64,000 bases of DNA from Amycolatopsis dendrobii (GTDB lineage: Bacteria > Actinomycetota > Actinomycetes > Mycobacteriales > Pseudonocardiaceae), in contig NZ_JACGZW010000003.1 in the NCBI RefSeq assembly GCF_014145675.1, positions 558,001 to 622,000 on the forward strand. Reading direction: 5' to 3'. Each line of letters starts with the position of its first letter. Position 1 is the stretch's first letter. Both the position numbers and the translations under genes were made by a program. Shown here piece after piece: positions 31,953 to 40,974 of this stretch. The notes under the pieces are model-generated. The model saw nothing but the letters and a program-made list of their open reading frames with translations, did not search any database and was not told the origin of the DNA.

Positions 31953-32411
31953 TCAGGCCTGCGGCGGCTGAGCCTGGTATTGCTGCTGCGGCGCCTGCGC
32001 GTACTGCTGCTGCGGGGCGGCCTGCTGCTGTTGCGGGGCCTGCTGTTGCTGCTGGGCGCCGTCCGGGACCACGTACACCGCGGTGCCGTACGCGGCGATC
32101 TCGCTGGCCGTGCCCGCGATCTCGTTGCAGTCGAAGCGCAGCGCGAGCACGGCGTTGGCCCCGTGCTGCATGGCCTCCTGGCAGAGCCGGAAGAGGGCTT
32201 CGTGGCGCGAGTCGGACAGCAGCTTGGTGAGGCCCTTGAGCTCGCCGCCTCCCATCGCCTTGAACCCGGAACCGATGTTGGAGAACATGTTGCGGCTGCG
32301 GACGGTGAGCCCGAAGACCTCGCCGAACACGCGGACTACGCGGTACCCGGGCAGATCGTTCATGGTCGACAGCAGGATCGGGAACTGCTGAGGTGGCGCG
32401 GCTTGAGTCAT
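31953..32411 (-). CDS. YbjQ (UPF0145) family protein with Gln-rich tail
   Basis: A 152-aa protein. Residues about 8-118 are the YbjQ/UPF0145 heavy-metal-binding-like domain: ILLSTMNDLPGYRVVRVFGEVFGLTVRSRNMF, then AMQHGANAVLALRFDCNEIAGTASEIAAYGTAVYV. The last about 35 residues are a low-complexity run built almost entirely of Gln, Ala and Pro (AQQQQQAPQQQQAAPQQQYAQ). YbjQ proteins are about 105 aa, so the tail is an addition. The function of the family is not established. Confidence 0.87.
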   Translation of the reverse strand: MTQAAPPQQFPILLSTMNDLPGYRVVRVFGEVFGLTVRSRNMFSNIGSGFKAMGGGELKGLTKLLSDSRHEALFRLCQEAMQHGANAVLALRFDCNEIAGTASEIAAYGTAVYVVPDGAQQQQQAPQQQQAAPQQQYAQAPQQQYQAQPPQA

Positions 32412-32438
32412 GCGCGGATCGTATCGTCGGCGAGCCGC

Positions 32439-33533
32439 TCACGCTGTGATTCGCGCGGTCCAGTCCAGATGATGCCGGTATGCCCATCCTCGCTCGCCGC
32501 CGACGTCGTTGCCCGCGCTGGCGGCCACGAGCTTCTCGACGCGGGCGCGGCGCAGCCGGTCGTAGGCCGCGAACGCGGCGGGCGCGTCCGGCAGATCGCG
32601 CAGGCACTGGCCGAGGACCACGGCGTCTTCCAGCGCCATCGACGCGCCCTGTCCGGCCGCCGGGGACGCTGCGTGCGCTGCGTCGCCGGCCAGCACCATC
32701 GACGGCGTCGACCACACGCGGGTGGTCGGCAGGTCGTAGGAGTGTCCGCCGTGCACGTCGTCGCCGGTCGCGGCCACGATCGCGGCGCACGGCAGCGGGT
32801 CGTCCGCGAAGGCGGCGCGGGCGAACTCTCGCCAGCCTTCCGGAGGGACGGCGGCGATCTCGGCCCGCGAGCGTTCGGAGTCGGGGACGCGGGCGAACCA
32901 GAACGTCGCGCCGCCGGGGTCGGTGGTGTAGCCGAACGCGGCACGGCTGCCGCGGAACATCCGGTAGATGCCTTGCGCGGCAGGAAGTCCTTCGGCGCGG
33001 GTGTAGCCGTAGACCACAGTGAGGCCGGTGAAGCGCGGCGGCTCGGCCTGCGGATCGATGAGCGTGCGGACCACAGAATGCAGGCCGTCCGCGCCGACGA
33101 GCACATCGCCGGACGCGGTGGTGCCGTCCTGGAAAGTCGCGGTGACGCCCTCCGCAGCGGAGACGAGGCGTTTGCCGTGGACGATCTCGACGCCGCGGCG
33201 TTCCGCTTCCTGTTGCAGCGCACGGTAAAGCGCGGCGCGAGTGAGGGTGCGCGGGCCGTCGAGTTCGCGGTCGAACTCGTGCGCGCCGAGTGTGGTTCCG
33301 TCCGGGCCGACGAGTTCCATGCCGGTCGAGGCGAAGGACGCCTCGATCACTGGACGGTCGGCGTCGATCGCGCGCAAGGCGTTCATGCCGTTGTGCATCA
33401 CGACGAGGAACGCGCCCGCGTCCGCTCCCCCGCTGGGATGCGCCTCGTAGACGACCGGCTCGTGCCCGGCGAGTTGCAAGGCCATCGCCGTGACTGTGCC
33501 CGCGACTCCGCCGCCCGCGATCAGAACCCGCAT
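32439..33533 (-). CDS. FAD-dependent aromatic monooxygenase-like oxidoreductase
   Basis: A 364-aa class A flavoprotein monooxygenase. Motifs: the FAD-binding GGGVAGTVTAMALQLAGHEPVVYEA at the N-terminus, the DG motif VLVGADGLHSVVRT, and the GD motif MVLAGDAAHAASPAAGQGASMALEDAVVLGQCL. It resembles the salicylate- or zeaxanthin-epoxidase-like group; the substrate cannot be named. The start at 33533 (MRVLIAGGG) follows a G-rich ribosome site. It lies between the YbjQ and aminotransferase genes on the same strand. Confidence 0.88.
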   Translation of the reverse strand: MRVLIAGGGVAGTVTAMALQLAGHEPVVYEAHPSGGADAGAFLVVMHNGMNALRAIDADRPVIEASFASTGMELVGPDGTTLGAHEFDRELDGPRTLTRAALYRALQQEAERRGVEIVHGKRLVSAAEGVTATFQDGTTASGDVLVGADGLHSVVRTLIDPQAEPPRFTGLTVVYGYTRAEGLPAAQGIYRMFRGSRAAFGYTTDPGGATFWFARVPDSERSRAEIAAVPPEGWREFARAAFADDPLPCAAIVAATGDDVHGGHSYDLPTTRVWSTPSMVLAGDAAHAASPAAGQGASMALEDAVVLGQCLRDLPDAPAAFAAYDRLRRARVEKLVAASAGNDVGGERGWAYRHHLDWTARITA

Positions 33534-33602
33534 CGTGCCCCCCCCTGGAAACGACTGTGCCGCCGCCACCGTAGCGGGTGGCGGCGGCACAGACCGGTCG
33601 AT

Positions 33603-34841
33603 CTAGGCGCGCTGGGCGACCGCGAGCCGCACGCAGACGGCGAGGGCGCGAACGGCCTCCTCCACCTCGGCGAGCTCGGGGAAGGTCGGTGCGATGCGGA
33701 TGACCGCGTCGGCCGGGTCGTCGCCGTGCGGGTGGGTGGCCCCGGCGGGGGTCAGCGCGACGCCCGCCTCCTTGGCCAGCCGCACGACCTCCTTCGCGGT
33801 GCCCTCGGGCACGGTCAGCGAGATGAAGTACCCGCCGGTCGGCTTGGTCCAGGTCGCCAGGTCGCTCAGTTCCTCGGCGAGGATGCGCTCGACGGCGGCG
33901 AACTTGGGCGCGATCAGCTCGGCGTGCTTGCGCATCAGCGCGCGGACGCCGTCGGCGTCCTTCAGGAACATCGCGTGGCGCAGCTGGTTGACCTTGTCCG
34001 GGCCGATGGTGCGCTTGCTCAGCACGCTCTGCCACCAGGCGAGGTTCGCCTCGGACGCGCCGAAGAACCCGACGCCCGCCCCGGCGAAGGTGATCTTCGA
34101 GGTGGAGCCGAACACGAACGCGCGGTCCGGGTTCCCGGCCTCGGCGCAGAGGGCGAGGATGTCGGCCAGCTCCGGCTCGTCCTCGGTGAGGTGGTGCACC
34201 GCGTACGCGTTGTCCCAGATGATCCGGAAGTCCGGCGCGGCGGCGGGCATCGCGGCGAGCCGGCCCGCGACCTCGGCGCTGAAGGTGACGCCGGTCGGGT
34301 TGGAGTACTTCGGCACGCACCAGATGCCCTTGACCGCGGCGTCCTCGGCGACGAGGCGCTCGACGACGTCCATGTCCGGGCCGGTCTCGGTCATCGGCAC
34401 CGGGATCAGCTCGATGCCGAACCGCTCGGCGAGCGCGAAGTGCCGGTCGTAGCCGGGCACCGGGCACAGCATCGCGATCCGGGGCTCGTCGGCCCAGCGG
34501 CGCGCGGCGCCCGGCAGGGTGCTCAGCATCGCCTGCGCGATGGTGTCGTGCATCAGCTCCAGGCTGGAGTTGCCCGCGGCGAACAACTGCTCGACCGGCA
34601 CCTGCAGCGCGCCGGCGAAGATGCGGCGCAGCTCCGGCAGCCCCTTGAGCCCGCCGTAGTTGCGGGTGTCGGTGCCGTCCTCGGCCTTGTACTGGCCGTT
34701 CGGCAGCGTCAGGAGATCCGCGGAGAGGTCGAGCTGCCGGGGCGACGGCTTGCCGCGGGTGATGTCCAGGGACAGTCCGCGCTCGACCAGCGCGGCGTAG
34801 TCGCGACGGGCAGTGTCGACATCGACAGGAGCTGTGGTCAT
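33603..34841 (-). CDS. Aspartate aminotransferase, subgroup Ic
   Basis: A 412-aa PLP enzyme of the group now called aspartate aminotransferase subgroup Ic (Corynebacterium AspT-like). Key segments are LDITRGKPSPRQLDLS, NYGGLKGLPELRRIFAGAL, AAGNSSLELMHDTI, MLCPVPGYDRHFALAERFGIELIPVPM, YSNPTGVTFS and IIWDNAYAVHHL (PLP Asp). The Schiff-base Lys lies in FGSTSKITFAGAGVGFF. It would interconvert aspartate and oxaloacetate with glutamate/2-oxoglutarate. Monocistronic; the upstream region is divergent to a hypothetical gene. Confidence 0.9.
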   Translation of the reverse strand: MTTAPVDVDTARRDYAALVERGLSLDITRGKPSPRQLDLSADLLTLPNGQYKAEDGTDTRNYGGLKGLPELRRIFAGALQVPVEQLFAAGNSSLELMHDTIAQAMLSTLPGAARRWADEPRIAMLCPVPGYDRHFALAERFGIELIPVPMTETGPDMDVVERLVAEDAAVKGIWCVPKYSNPTGVTFSAEVAGRLAAMPAAAPDFRIIWDNAYAVHHLTEDEPELADILALCAEAGNPDRAFVFGSTSKITFAGAGVGFFGASEANLAWWQSVLSKRTIGPDKVNQLRHAMFLKDADGVRALMRKHAELIAPKFAAVERILAEELSDLATWTKPTGGYFISLTVPEGTAKEVVRLAKEAGVALTPAGATHPHGDDPADAVIRIAPTFPELAEVEEAVRALAVCVRLAVAQRA

Positions 34842-34912
34842 ACCACCACGCTAAACCGCTCGCGCAAGCCAGTTCGGGTGACCCCCGGCTCTCGTGGGCT
34901 AGCGTGGGTCCC

Positions 34913-35395
34913 GTGCGGTACCTGGTGCATGCCGAGCAACGGCAGTTCTCCTTGCGGGACAAGGACGCCTGGCGTCCCGGCGACGGCGGATGGACCGACG
35001 AGGCGGTCTCCGCGCACCGCGTCGCGGTAGAGCCGTCGTCGCTCTCCGTGGCGACCGCGCGCTCCGACTGGGTCGAGGTCGACGTGTCGGTCGGCGCATC
35101 CGCGCCGCCGGTGCTGCCGGACGCGTCGCACGTGGTGGAAGCCGATCTCGACGTCCCCGGCGGCGAGGCGACGCTGGCCGGTCCCGCCGGTTACGCCCGC
35201 CAGGAACACCGGATCGCGGTGCCGCCAGGGCGGTACCGGGTCCGAGTGTCCTATGTGGAGAGCGGCCCGCCGGACGCGGAATGGCACGACCACGAGTTCG
35301 GGGAGCATTTCCGGTACGTGCTGGACCTGTGGCCGTCCGCCGGGGCCGCCCCGGTCGCCGTGCTGCGCGAGGGCCCCGGGGTCTGGGACGGCTGA
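34913..35395 (+). CDS. Hypothetical protein (160 aa)
   Basis: I do not recognise this family. The GTG at 34913 gives RYLVHAEQRQFSLRDKDAWRPGDGGWTDEAVSAHRVAVEP, then a beta-rich, acidic sequence (DWVEVDVSVGA, HRIAVPPGRYRVRVSYVES, WHDHEFGEHFRYVLDLWPS). The pattern suggests a compact beta-sandwich, possibly immunity-protein-like. It has no signal peptide or membrane segment. It is divergent from the aminotransferase and lies 44 bp before the SGNH hydrolase. Confidence 0.7.
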   Translation: MRYLVHAEQRQFSLRDKDAWRPGDGGWTDEAVSAHRVAVEPSSLSVATARSDWVEVDVSVGASAPPVLPDASHVVEADLDVPGGEATLAGPAGYARQEHRIAVPPGRYRVRVSYVESGPPDAEWHDHEFGEHFRYVLDLWPSAGAAPVAVLREGPGVWDG

Positions 35396-35439
35396 TATCC
35401 CGTTGGCGGCGCACGGCCGCGGACGGCACACTCGGCGGC

Positions 35440-36585
35440 ATGCAGTGGATCACCACCGAGATCGGCGAAGAGTTCGTCCGCGGCGCACTTGAGCTCGAAC
35501 GCACGCCGCGGGGCTTGCTGCCGCACCGGCTGACCGCGCGGGCGCGGACGCAGAACACCGACAGCAGGCTCGCGATGGCGGAGACCCAGCCGTCCGGCGT
35601 GCGCCTGGCGTTCCGCACCGAGTCGACGGCGATCGAACTGGACACCCACCGCACGAAGGTCGGCTACGTGGGCGTGCCGCCGCTGCCGGACGGCGGCTAC
35701 GACCTGATGCTGAACGGGCGTCCGGGCGGCTCCGCCACGGTGTCGGGCGGCGACGAACTGATCCTCGACATGATGACCGGCGAGGGCGAAACCCGCCCCG
35801 GCCCGCCCGGCACGGTCCGGTTCTCCGACCTGCCTTCGGGTGTCAAGGACGTCGAGATCTGGTTGCCGTACAACGAAACCACCCGGCTGGTCACGTTGCG
35901 CACCACTGCCCCGATCTCCCCGCTGCCGCCCGCCCGCCGGGTCTGGCTGCACCACGGCAGCTCGATCAGCCACGGCACCGGCGCGGCAGGCCCGTCCCAG
36001 ACGTGGCCCGCGCTGGCCGCCGCTGCCGCCGGGGTCGACCTGATCAACCTCGGCTTCAGCGGAAGCGCGCTGCTGGACCCGTTCACCGCGCGGGCCATTC
36101 GCGACACTCCCGCCGATCTGATCAGCGTGAAGCTGGGAATCAACGTGGTGAACGCGGACCTGATGCGGCTGCGCGCCTTCGGCCCGGCCGTGCACGGGTT
36201 CCTGGACACGATCCGGGAGGGGCATCCGGACGTTCCGCTGGCGGTGGTCTCGCCCTGGCTGTGCCCGATCCACGAGGACACGCCGGGTCCGGGAGCACCG
36301 GATTTCAGCACCGGGACGCTCCGCTTCAAGGCGACGGGCGATCCCGCCGCCGTCGCGGAGGGGAAGCTGACGCTGAAGGTGATCCGGGAGGAACTGGCGC
36401 GGATCGTCCGGGATCGGAAGGATCCGGCGTTGTCCTGCGTGGACGGGCTTTCGCTGTACGGAGAAGCGGATTTCGCCGAGCACCCGCTGCCGGACGCGCT
36501 GCACCCGGACGCGGCGACGCACCGGTCGGCCGGGGAACGGTTCGCCAAGCAGGTGTTCGGACCAGGCGGTCCCTTCGCGGGATGA
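35440..36585 (+). CDS. SGNH/GDSL-type esterase with N-terminal beta domain
   Basis: A 381-aa protein. Residues about 1-165 form a beta-rich domain (VRLAFRTESTAIELDTHRTKVGYVG; YDLMLNGRPGGSATVSGGD). The rest is an SGNH hydrolase: block I WLHHGSSISHGTG with Ser near 173, INLGFSGSALLDP, DLISVKLGINVVNADLM (block III), and DALHPDAATH with the catalytic Asp and His near residues 353-356. The layout recalls carbohydrate esterases of the CE2-like type. No signal peptide, so a cytoplasmic deacetylase or esterase is likely. The substrate is unknown. Confidence 0.83.
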   Translation: MQWITTEIGEEFVRGALELERTPRGLLPHRLTARARTQNTDSRLAMAETQPSGVRLAFRTESTAIELDTHRTKVGYVGVPPLPDGGYDLMLNGRPGGSATVSGGDELILDMMTGEGETRPGPPGTVRFSDLPSGVKDVEIWLPYNETTRLVTLRTTAPISPLPPARRVWLHHGSSISHGTGAAGPSQTWPALAAAAAGVDLINLGFSGSALLDPFTARAIRDTPADLISVKLGINVVNADLMRLRAFGPAVHGFLDTIREGHPDVPLAVVSPWLCPIHEDTPGPGAPDFSTGTLRFKATGDPAAVAEGKLTLKVIREELARIVRDRKDPALSCVDGLSLYGEADFAEHPLPDALHPDAATHRSAGERFAKQVFGPGGPFAG

Positions 36586-36608
36586 GGAGCGCTGCTAGTT
36601 TTCGAGCC

Positions 36609-37550
36609 ATGGCGGACCACACTCTCCGGGCGAAGCTGACCGACTCCGGCAGCGGCGTCCTGCTGTTCGGCATCACCCCGCCTCGCCTCAGCAACACTCC
36701 CGAGCGGATCCGGGAGATCACCGCCGCCACGCTGGCGCGGCTGAGCGACCTCGACGTCGACGGCCTCGCCCTCTACGACATCGACGACGAGAGCGACCGC
36801 AACCCCGAGGAGCGGCCGTTCCCCTACCTGCCGACCCTCGACCCGGCCAGCTACCACGCGGACTATCTCAGCGGGTGGGACCGTCCGGCGGTCATCTACC
36901 GGTGCGTCGGCAAGTACCCCGAGGGCGAGCTGCGCGATTGGCTGCGGACCGCCGACACCGACCGCGTGCTGTCCGTCTTCGTCGGGGCCTCCTCGAAGGG
37001 CAAGGAGGTGCACACCCGGCTGTCCGAAGCGCAGGCATTGCGCCGGGAGGTGCGCCCCGACCTGCTGCTCGGCGGCGTCGCGATCACCGAGCGGCCCGAC
37101 GAGCACCTGCGGCTGATCGCCAAACAGCAGGCCGGCTGCGCGTACTTCATCTCGCAGGTGATCTACAGCGCCGATGCGGCCAAGAGCATGGTCTCCGACT
37201 ACTTCTACGCTTGCCGCGAGCAGCAGCTCGAACCCAAGCCGGTCCTGTTCACCCTCTCGGTCTGTGGTTCGGCGAAAACGCTGGCGTTCCTCAAGTGGCT
37301 CGGCGTCCACGTCCCGCGCTGGCTGGAGAATTCCCTGCGCCACGCGGACGACACGCTGGCCGAATCCTACGAGCAGTGCCTGGCGAACGCCCGCGAGCTG
37401 GCCGCTTTCTGCCAGAAGCTCGGGATGCCGTTCGGGTTCCTCGTGGAGAGCGTGTCGATCCGGAAGGTCGAGATCGAGGCGTCGGTGGCTCTCGCACGTG
37501 AAGTGAGCGGGCTGCTCGGCCGGGCGGTCACAGCGGATCCAGCGCGGTGA
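36609..37550 (+). CDS. Methylenetetrahydrofolate reductase-like protein
   Basis: A 313-aa TIM-barrel-like protein: VLLFGITPPRLSNTPERIREITAATLARLSDLDVDGLALYDIDDE, RPAVIYRCVG, LLLGGVAITERPDEHLRLIAKQQAGCAYFISQVIYSADAAKSMVSDYFY. The AGCAYFISQ segment matches the GADFFITQ region of MetF. It lacks clear conservation of the whole FAD-binding set, and another MetF probably does housekeeping folate metabolism. It may be a methyl-branch or one-carbon enzyme specific to actinomycetes. It overlaps the convergent Mce-associated gene by 23 bp. Confidence 0.75.
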   Translation: MADHTLRAKLTDSGSGVLLFGITPPRLSNTPERIREITAATLARLSDLDVDGLALYDIDDESDRNPEERPFPYLPTLDPASYHADYLSGWDRPAVIYRCVGKYPEGELRDWLRTADTDRVLSVFVGASSKGKEVHTRLSEAQALRREVRPDLLLGGVAITERPDEHLRLIAKQQAGCAYFISQVIYSADAAKSMVSDYFYACREQQLEPKPVLFTLSVCGSAKTLAFLKWLGVHVPRWLENSLRHADDTLAESYEQCLANARELAAFCQKLGMPFGFLVESVSIRKVEIEASVALAREVSGLLGRAVTADPAR

Positions 37551-38016
37551 TCTTCCACTGTCCGTCGGTGCGATGCGCGGTCACAGAAAGCTGGCCGACC
37601 GACGATTGAGGCGCTCCGCCGCCGGGCAGGATCGTTTGCTGGTCCAGGAAAAGCAGCAGGCTCGCGTCGTCGCCGTGCAGGGAGCGGACCCCGATCGCGC
37701 GCACTGTGGTTGTCCGGACGAGCTTTTCGTTCGCCGCGCGCTGACGGGCCGCGGTGAACTGGGCCTGGTACTGCCCCACGGCCGAGCCGGTCAAGACATC
37801 GGCCGCCGCACGAGCGGTGCGGTCCAGGTTCGCATAGTCGTAGGAAAAAACCGCCTTCACCGCAGCGCTCACCTGATCGGTGACCTGCGACGTCGCCTCG
37901 GTGTCGACCATCGCCTCGTCGTCCTCGGGTTGCAGCAGCGACGCCTGCACCCCGAACCACACCGCGCAGGCCAGCGCGACAGCCGCCACGGCCGCGGCAA
38001 TCGTCCGCCGGTTCAC
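37528..38016 (-). CDS. mas4B: Mce-associated membrane protein (second, distal)
   Basis: A 162-aa protein with one N-terminal membrane anchor (TIAAAVAAVALACAVWFGVQASLL). It has an extracytoplasmic NTF2-like domain (VKAVFSYDYANLDRTARAAADVLTGSAVGQYQAQF...) typical of Mce-associated (Mas/Mam) proteins, which stabilise Mce complexes. Start GTG at 38016 overlaps the preceding gene by 4 bp (GTGA). It matches Rv3492c by position. Its end overlaps the convergent MTHFR-like gene. Confidence 0.85.
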   Translation of the reverse strand: MNRRTIAAAVAAVALACAVWFGVQASLLQPEDDEAMVDTEATSQVTDQVSAAVKAVFSYDYANLDRTARAAADVLTGSAVGQYQAQFTAARQRAANEKLVRTTTVRAIGVRSLHGDDASLLLFLDQQTILPGGGAPQSSVGQLSVTAHRTDGQWKITALDPL

Positions 38017-38543
38017 GAGCCCACCGCCTGGACGCCGCCGATCTTCCACGTGTCGCCGTCTTGCGCGAAGTCCACGGCCAAGCGCGCCTGTTTCGCCGAA
38101 GGCGCGCCGTCGCCGGTGCTCACGCGGACGTTCAGGACCGCGATCAGCCGCGCGGTTCCTGCCGAAGGGTTCAGTTCGGTGACCGCGGCCTGCACCAGGG
38201 AAGCCGTCGACACGGTTTTGGTGCGTTTGGCGCGGTCGATCTGCAACTGCCGGTCGCCGGAGAGGTCTTTGCCGTACTGCCCGGTCGTCGCGGCGATCCA
38301 GCGGTCCACGTCGACCGCGCTCGTGCGGTAGTCGATCGTGTTCAGCGTGACCAGTTCCGTGCTCGCGGCGGCCAGCACCGCGTCCCGGGCGCGGCCGCGG
38401 GCGAGGCTGTCGTCCTGCGCCGCGCTCCACCATGACCAGCCGAACCACGCGGCGGCCAGCACCGCGACTACGGCCAGCACGGTCAGCACCCGTCCATTCA
38501 GGAAGGGCTGCTCCGCAACAACCTCCTCGCTTTCCTCAGCCAT
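38013..38543 (-). CDS. mas4A: Mce-associated membrane protein (first, proximal)
   Basis: A 176-aa protein with a cytoplasmic N-terminus (MAEESEEVVAEQPF), one transmembrane helix (VLTVLAVVAVLAAAWFGWSWW), and an external NTF2-like domain (ARDAVLAAASTELVTLNTIDYRTSAVDVDRWIAATTGQYGKDL). It matches Rv3493c by position directly after mce4F. The ATG at 38543 overlaps the mce4F stop by one base (TGATG); a GTG at 38546 is also possible. Confidence 0.85.
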   Translation of the reverse strand: MAEESEEVVAEQPFLNGRVLTVLAVVAVLAAAWFGWSWWSAAQDDSLARGRARDAVLAAASTELVTLNTIDYRTSAVDVDRWIAATTGQYGKDLSGDRQLQIDRAKRTKTVSTASLVQAAVTELNPSAGTARLIAVLNVRVSTGDGAPSAKQARLAVDFAQDGDTWKIGGVQAVGS

Positions 38544-39784
38544 CACGAACCGCCCAGCAACGCCCCGAGCCCGCCCTTCAGCGGTGCGGTCAGCTGCCCC
38601 AGCAGACCCGGCAGCTGCTGCTGCGAACCCTGGTCCGAAGGCGCGGAAGCCTTGGGCGCGGCCGGAATCGCGGGCGGCTTCCCCGCGTACGGCGCGTTCT
38701 GCGCACCGCGCACCTCGGTCGGGCTGCCCGGCGGCTCCGCGCAGTAAGCGTTCATGTTGACCGGCGCTTCGCTCGTGTCATTGGCCGGACGCTGTTTCGT
38801 GCCTTCGTACCCCTTCGTGCACGAATGCGGATCGAAGAAGTTGAACACCACGCCCAGATGCCCGGTGCCGTCCGGCGAGGTCGACGGCGAGAACGCCGAG
38901 ATCACCGGATAAGCCACCAGCAGCTCCTCGATCGCGTCCTTCCGCATCGAGGTGACCTGCGCGGTGGTGAGCGAGTTCGCGAACAGCACCCCGAGGTCGG
39001 TCCCGGACGTCGCGAGCACGTCGCTGATCTGGCGGCTCAGCTGCGGAGCCTCGTCGATCACCTTGCGCACAGCCGGATCCGACGACTTCAACTGTCCCGC
39101 GATCGTCTTCAGCCCGGACGCGAACGCCGTGATGTTCTGCGCCTGCCGCTCCTGGGTCGCGAAAACGGTGCGCGAATTCGCCAGCAACCCCTGCGTGTCC
39201 GGGACGTACTGGGCGGCCGTCGCGGTGAGCGAACTGGTGCTGTCCAGCAGTTTCTGCAGCTGCGGACCGGAACCGGCGAACGCGTCGTACGTCTCGTCCA
39301 CCACCGTCTTCAGCGATTCCGGATGGACGCTCGCGACCAGGCCGTCGAGATGGGTCAGCACGGAATCCGGCGTCGCGGGCAGCGACGTGCGATCCTGCGC
39401 GATGACCGCGCCGTCCTCCAGGTACGGCCCGGATTCGCGGTCCGGCAGCAGGTCCACGAACTGCTCCCCCACCGCCGACCGGTTCGCGACCTGCGCGTGC
39501 AGCGCGGACGGGATGTCCGGGCCGCCGGAGTCGATGTCGAGCCGGACGTCGATGCCCTGCGGGGTGAGCGTCATGGCCCCGACCCGGCCGACCGTCACGC
39601 CGCGGTAAGCGACCTCGGAGTTCACGAAAACCCCGCCGGAGTCGGGCAGTTTGAGCGTGACGTGGTAGCCGCGGTTGCCGAAGATCCGGTCGAGACCGGC
39701 GTAATGCCCGCCCGCGTAGGCCACCGAAACGACGGCGATCGCGAAGAACACCAGCAGCTGGATCCGGACTTTGCGCGTGTTCAT
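38543..39784 (-). CDS. mce4F: Mce family protein, subunit F
   Basis: Part of the Mce tunnel that carries lipid from the outer cell envelope to the YrbE permease. The 413-aa protein has an N-terminal membrane anchor (IQLLVFFAIAVVSVAYAGGHYAGL) and an MCE domain (GYHVTLKLPDSGGVFVNSEVAYRGVTVGRVGAMTLTPQGIDVRLDI). A long helical region comes next (about 140-300), followed by a Cys-containing C-terminal part ending in a Gln/Pro/Gly-rich tail. The steroid-type (mce4) label comes from gene order, not from this protein alone. Confidence 0.92.
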   Translation of the reverse strand: MNTRKVRIQLLVFFAIAVVSVAYAGGHYAGLDRIFGNRGYHVTLKLPDSGGVFVNSEVAYRGVTVGRVGAMTLTPQGIDVRLDIDSGGPDIPSALHAQVANRSAVGEQFVDLLPDRESGPYLEDGAVIAQDRTSLPATPDSVLTHLDGLVASVHPESLKTVVDETYDAFAGSGPQLQKLLDSTSSLTATAAQYVPDTQGLLANSRTVFATQERQAQNITAFASGLKTIAGQLKSSDPAVRKVIDEAPQLSRQISDVLATSGTDLGVLFANSLTTAQVTSMRKDAIEELLVAYPVISAFSPSTSPDGTGHLGVVFNFFDPHSCTKGYEGTKQRPANDTSEAPVNMNAYCAEPPGSPTEVRGAQNAPYAGKPPAIPAAPKASAPSDQGSQQQLPGLLGQLTAPLKGGLGALLGGS

Positions 39785-40974
39785 CAGCCGCCTCCCAGCA
39801 GACCGCCGAGCAACCCGCCCAGGCCCGGTTTCGCTCCGCCCGTAGCCGGGGTGTTGGGCAGCGGCAACGGCAACTGCGGCAGCTGCGACGTCCCTTGCCC
39901 GGCGGCAGGCGGCGTGGCCGCGGTCGAGGGCGGCGTCGGCAGCTGGAACGGCGGCTGCGACGAGTTCGTGAAGTTCTGCACCAGCTTGTCGAGATCGAGG
40001 TTGATCCGCGCGTCGACGTTCGCGTAGTCGCCCTTGATCACGTTGCCCGCGTAGTCCGGGAACGGGTAGGTCAGCAGGATCCGCAGCGCGTTCGGCAGAT
40101 CCTTGCCCGCCGCGCTGAGCTGGCGCAGCGTCGGCTCCAGCGCCTTGAGGTTAGCGACGAGCTGGTCCCGGCTGCGGTTCACCGTGTCGACCGCGACGCC
40201 GGACAGCTTGTTCAGCGCGTTCAGCATCCCCACCAGCTGGTCGCGCTGGTCGGCGACGATCTTCAGCCCCGGCGCGAGTTTGTCCAGCGCGGTGGCGATG
40301 TTCTGCTTCTGCCCGGCGAGCGTCGTGGACAGCTTGTCCAGTCCGTCGATGGCGCGCAGGATCTCGCCCTTGTGCCCGTCGAGCTGGGTAGCGAGTTCGT
40401 CCACTCGGGACAGCAGCGCGCGCATCTGCGGTTCGTTGCCCGACAGCGCGTCGTTGAGTTCGCGGCTGATGTTCTGCAACTGGTCGACGCCGCCGCCGTT
40501 GAGCAGCAGCGACAACGCGCCCAGCACCTCTTCGATCTCCGGATTGCGGTTCGTGCGCCCGAGCGGGATCTGCGCCCCGTCGGCGAGCTTGCCCGCGGGC
40601 TTCTCCGCGGCCGGCGCGCTCAGCTGCACGAACTTCTCGCCGAGCAGGCTGGACTGGCGCAGTTCGGCCCGCGCGTTGGCGGGCAGCTGGACGTCGCCGT
40701 TCACCGTCATCGACACGAGCGCGGACCGGGTGTCCGGGGTGAGCGCGATCCGGTCGATCCGGCCGACCGCGACGTCGTTCACCTTCACGTTCGCCTGCGG
40801 CACCAGGTCGAGCACGTCGGTGAACAACGCGGTGACGTGGTACGGGTGGTCGCCGACGTCCGGGCCGCCGGGCAACGGCGTCGAGTACAGCCCGTTGAAC
40901 CCGCCGTCGCTGCACCCGGCGAGCACCAGCACCCCGGCGAGCACGCCCGCCAGCCGTTTGCGGAGGCGTTTCAC
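39784..40974 (-). CDS. mce4E: Mce family lipoprotein, subunit E
   Basis: A 396-aa Mce protein with a lipobox at the N-terminus (LAGVLVLAGCSDGG, Cys about residue 21). It is therefore lipid-anchored, as Mce4E/LprN is in M. tuberculosis. The MCE domain follows (YHVTALFTDVLDLVPQANVKVNDVAVGRIDRIAL), then a long helical segment with heptad-like repeats, and a Pro/Gly-rich tail. GTG start overlaps mce4D by 4 bp; its stop overlaps the mce4F start by one base. Confidence 0.92.
   Translation of the reverse strand: MKRLRKRLAGVLAGVLVLAGCSDGGFNGLYSTPLPGGPDVGDHPYHVTALFTDVLDLVPQANVKVNDVAVGRIDRIALTPDTRSALVSMTVNGDVQLPANARAELRQSSLLGEKFVQLSAPAAEKPAGKLADGAQIPLGRTNRNPEIEEVLGALSLLLNGGGVDQLQNISRELNDALSGNEPQMRALLSRVDELATQLDGHKGEILRAIDGLDKLSTTLAGQKQNIATALDKLAPGLKIVADQRDQLVGMLNALNKLSGVAVDTVNRSRDQLVANLKALEPTLRQLSAAGKDLPNALRILLTYPFPDYAGNVIKGDYANVDARINLDLDKLVQNFTNSSQPPFQLPTPPSTAATPPAAGQGTSQLPQLPLPLPNTPATGGAKPGLGGLLGGLLGGG

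Noticed and set aside
31980..35030. 1016-codon plus-strand frame
   Set aside because: It lies opposite YbjQ, the monooxygenase and the aminotransferase, and its His/Asp/Arg-rich translation is typical of antisense to high-GC genes.
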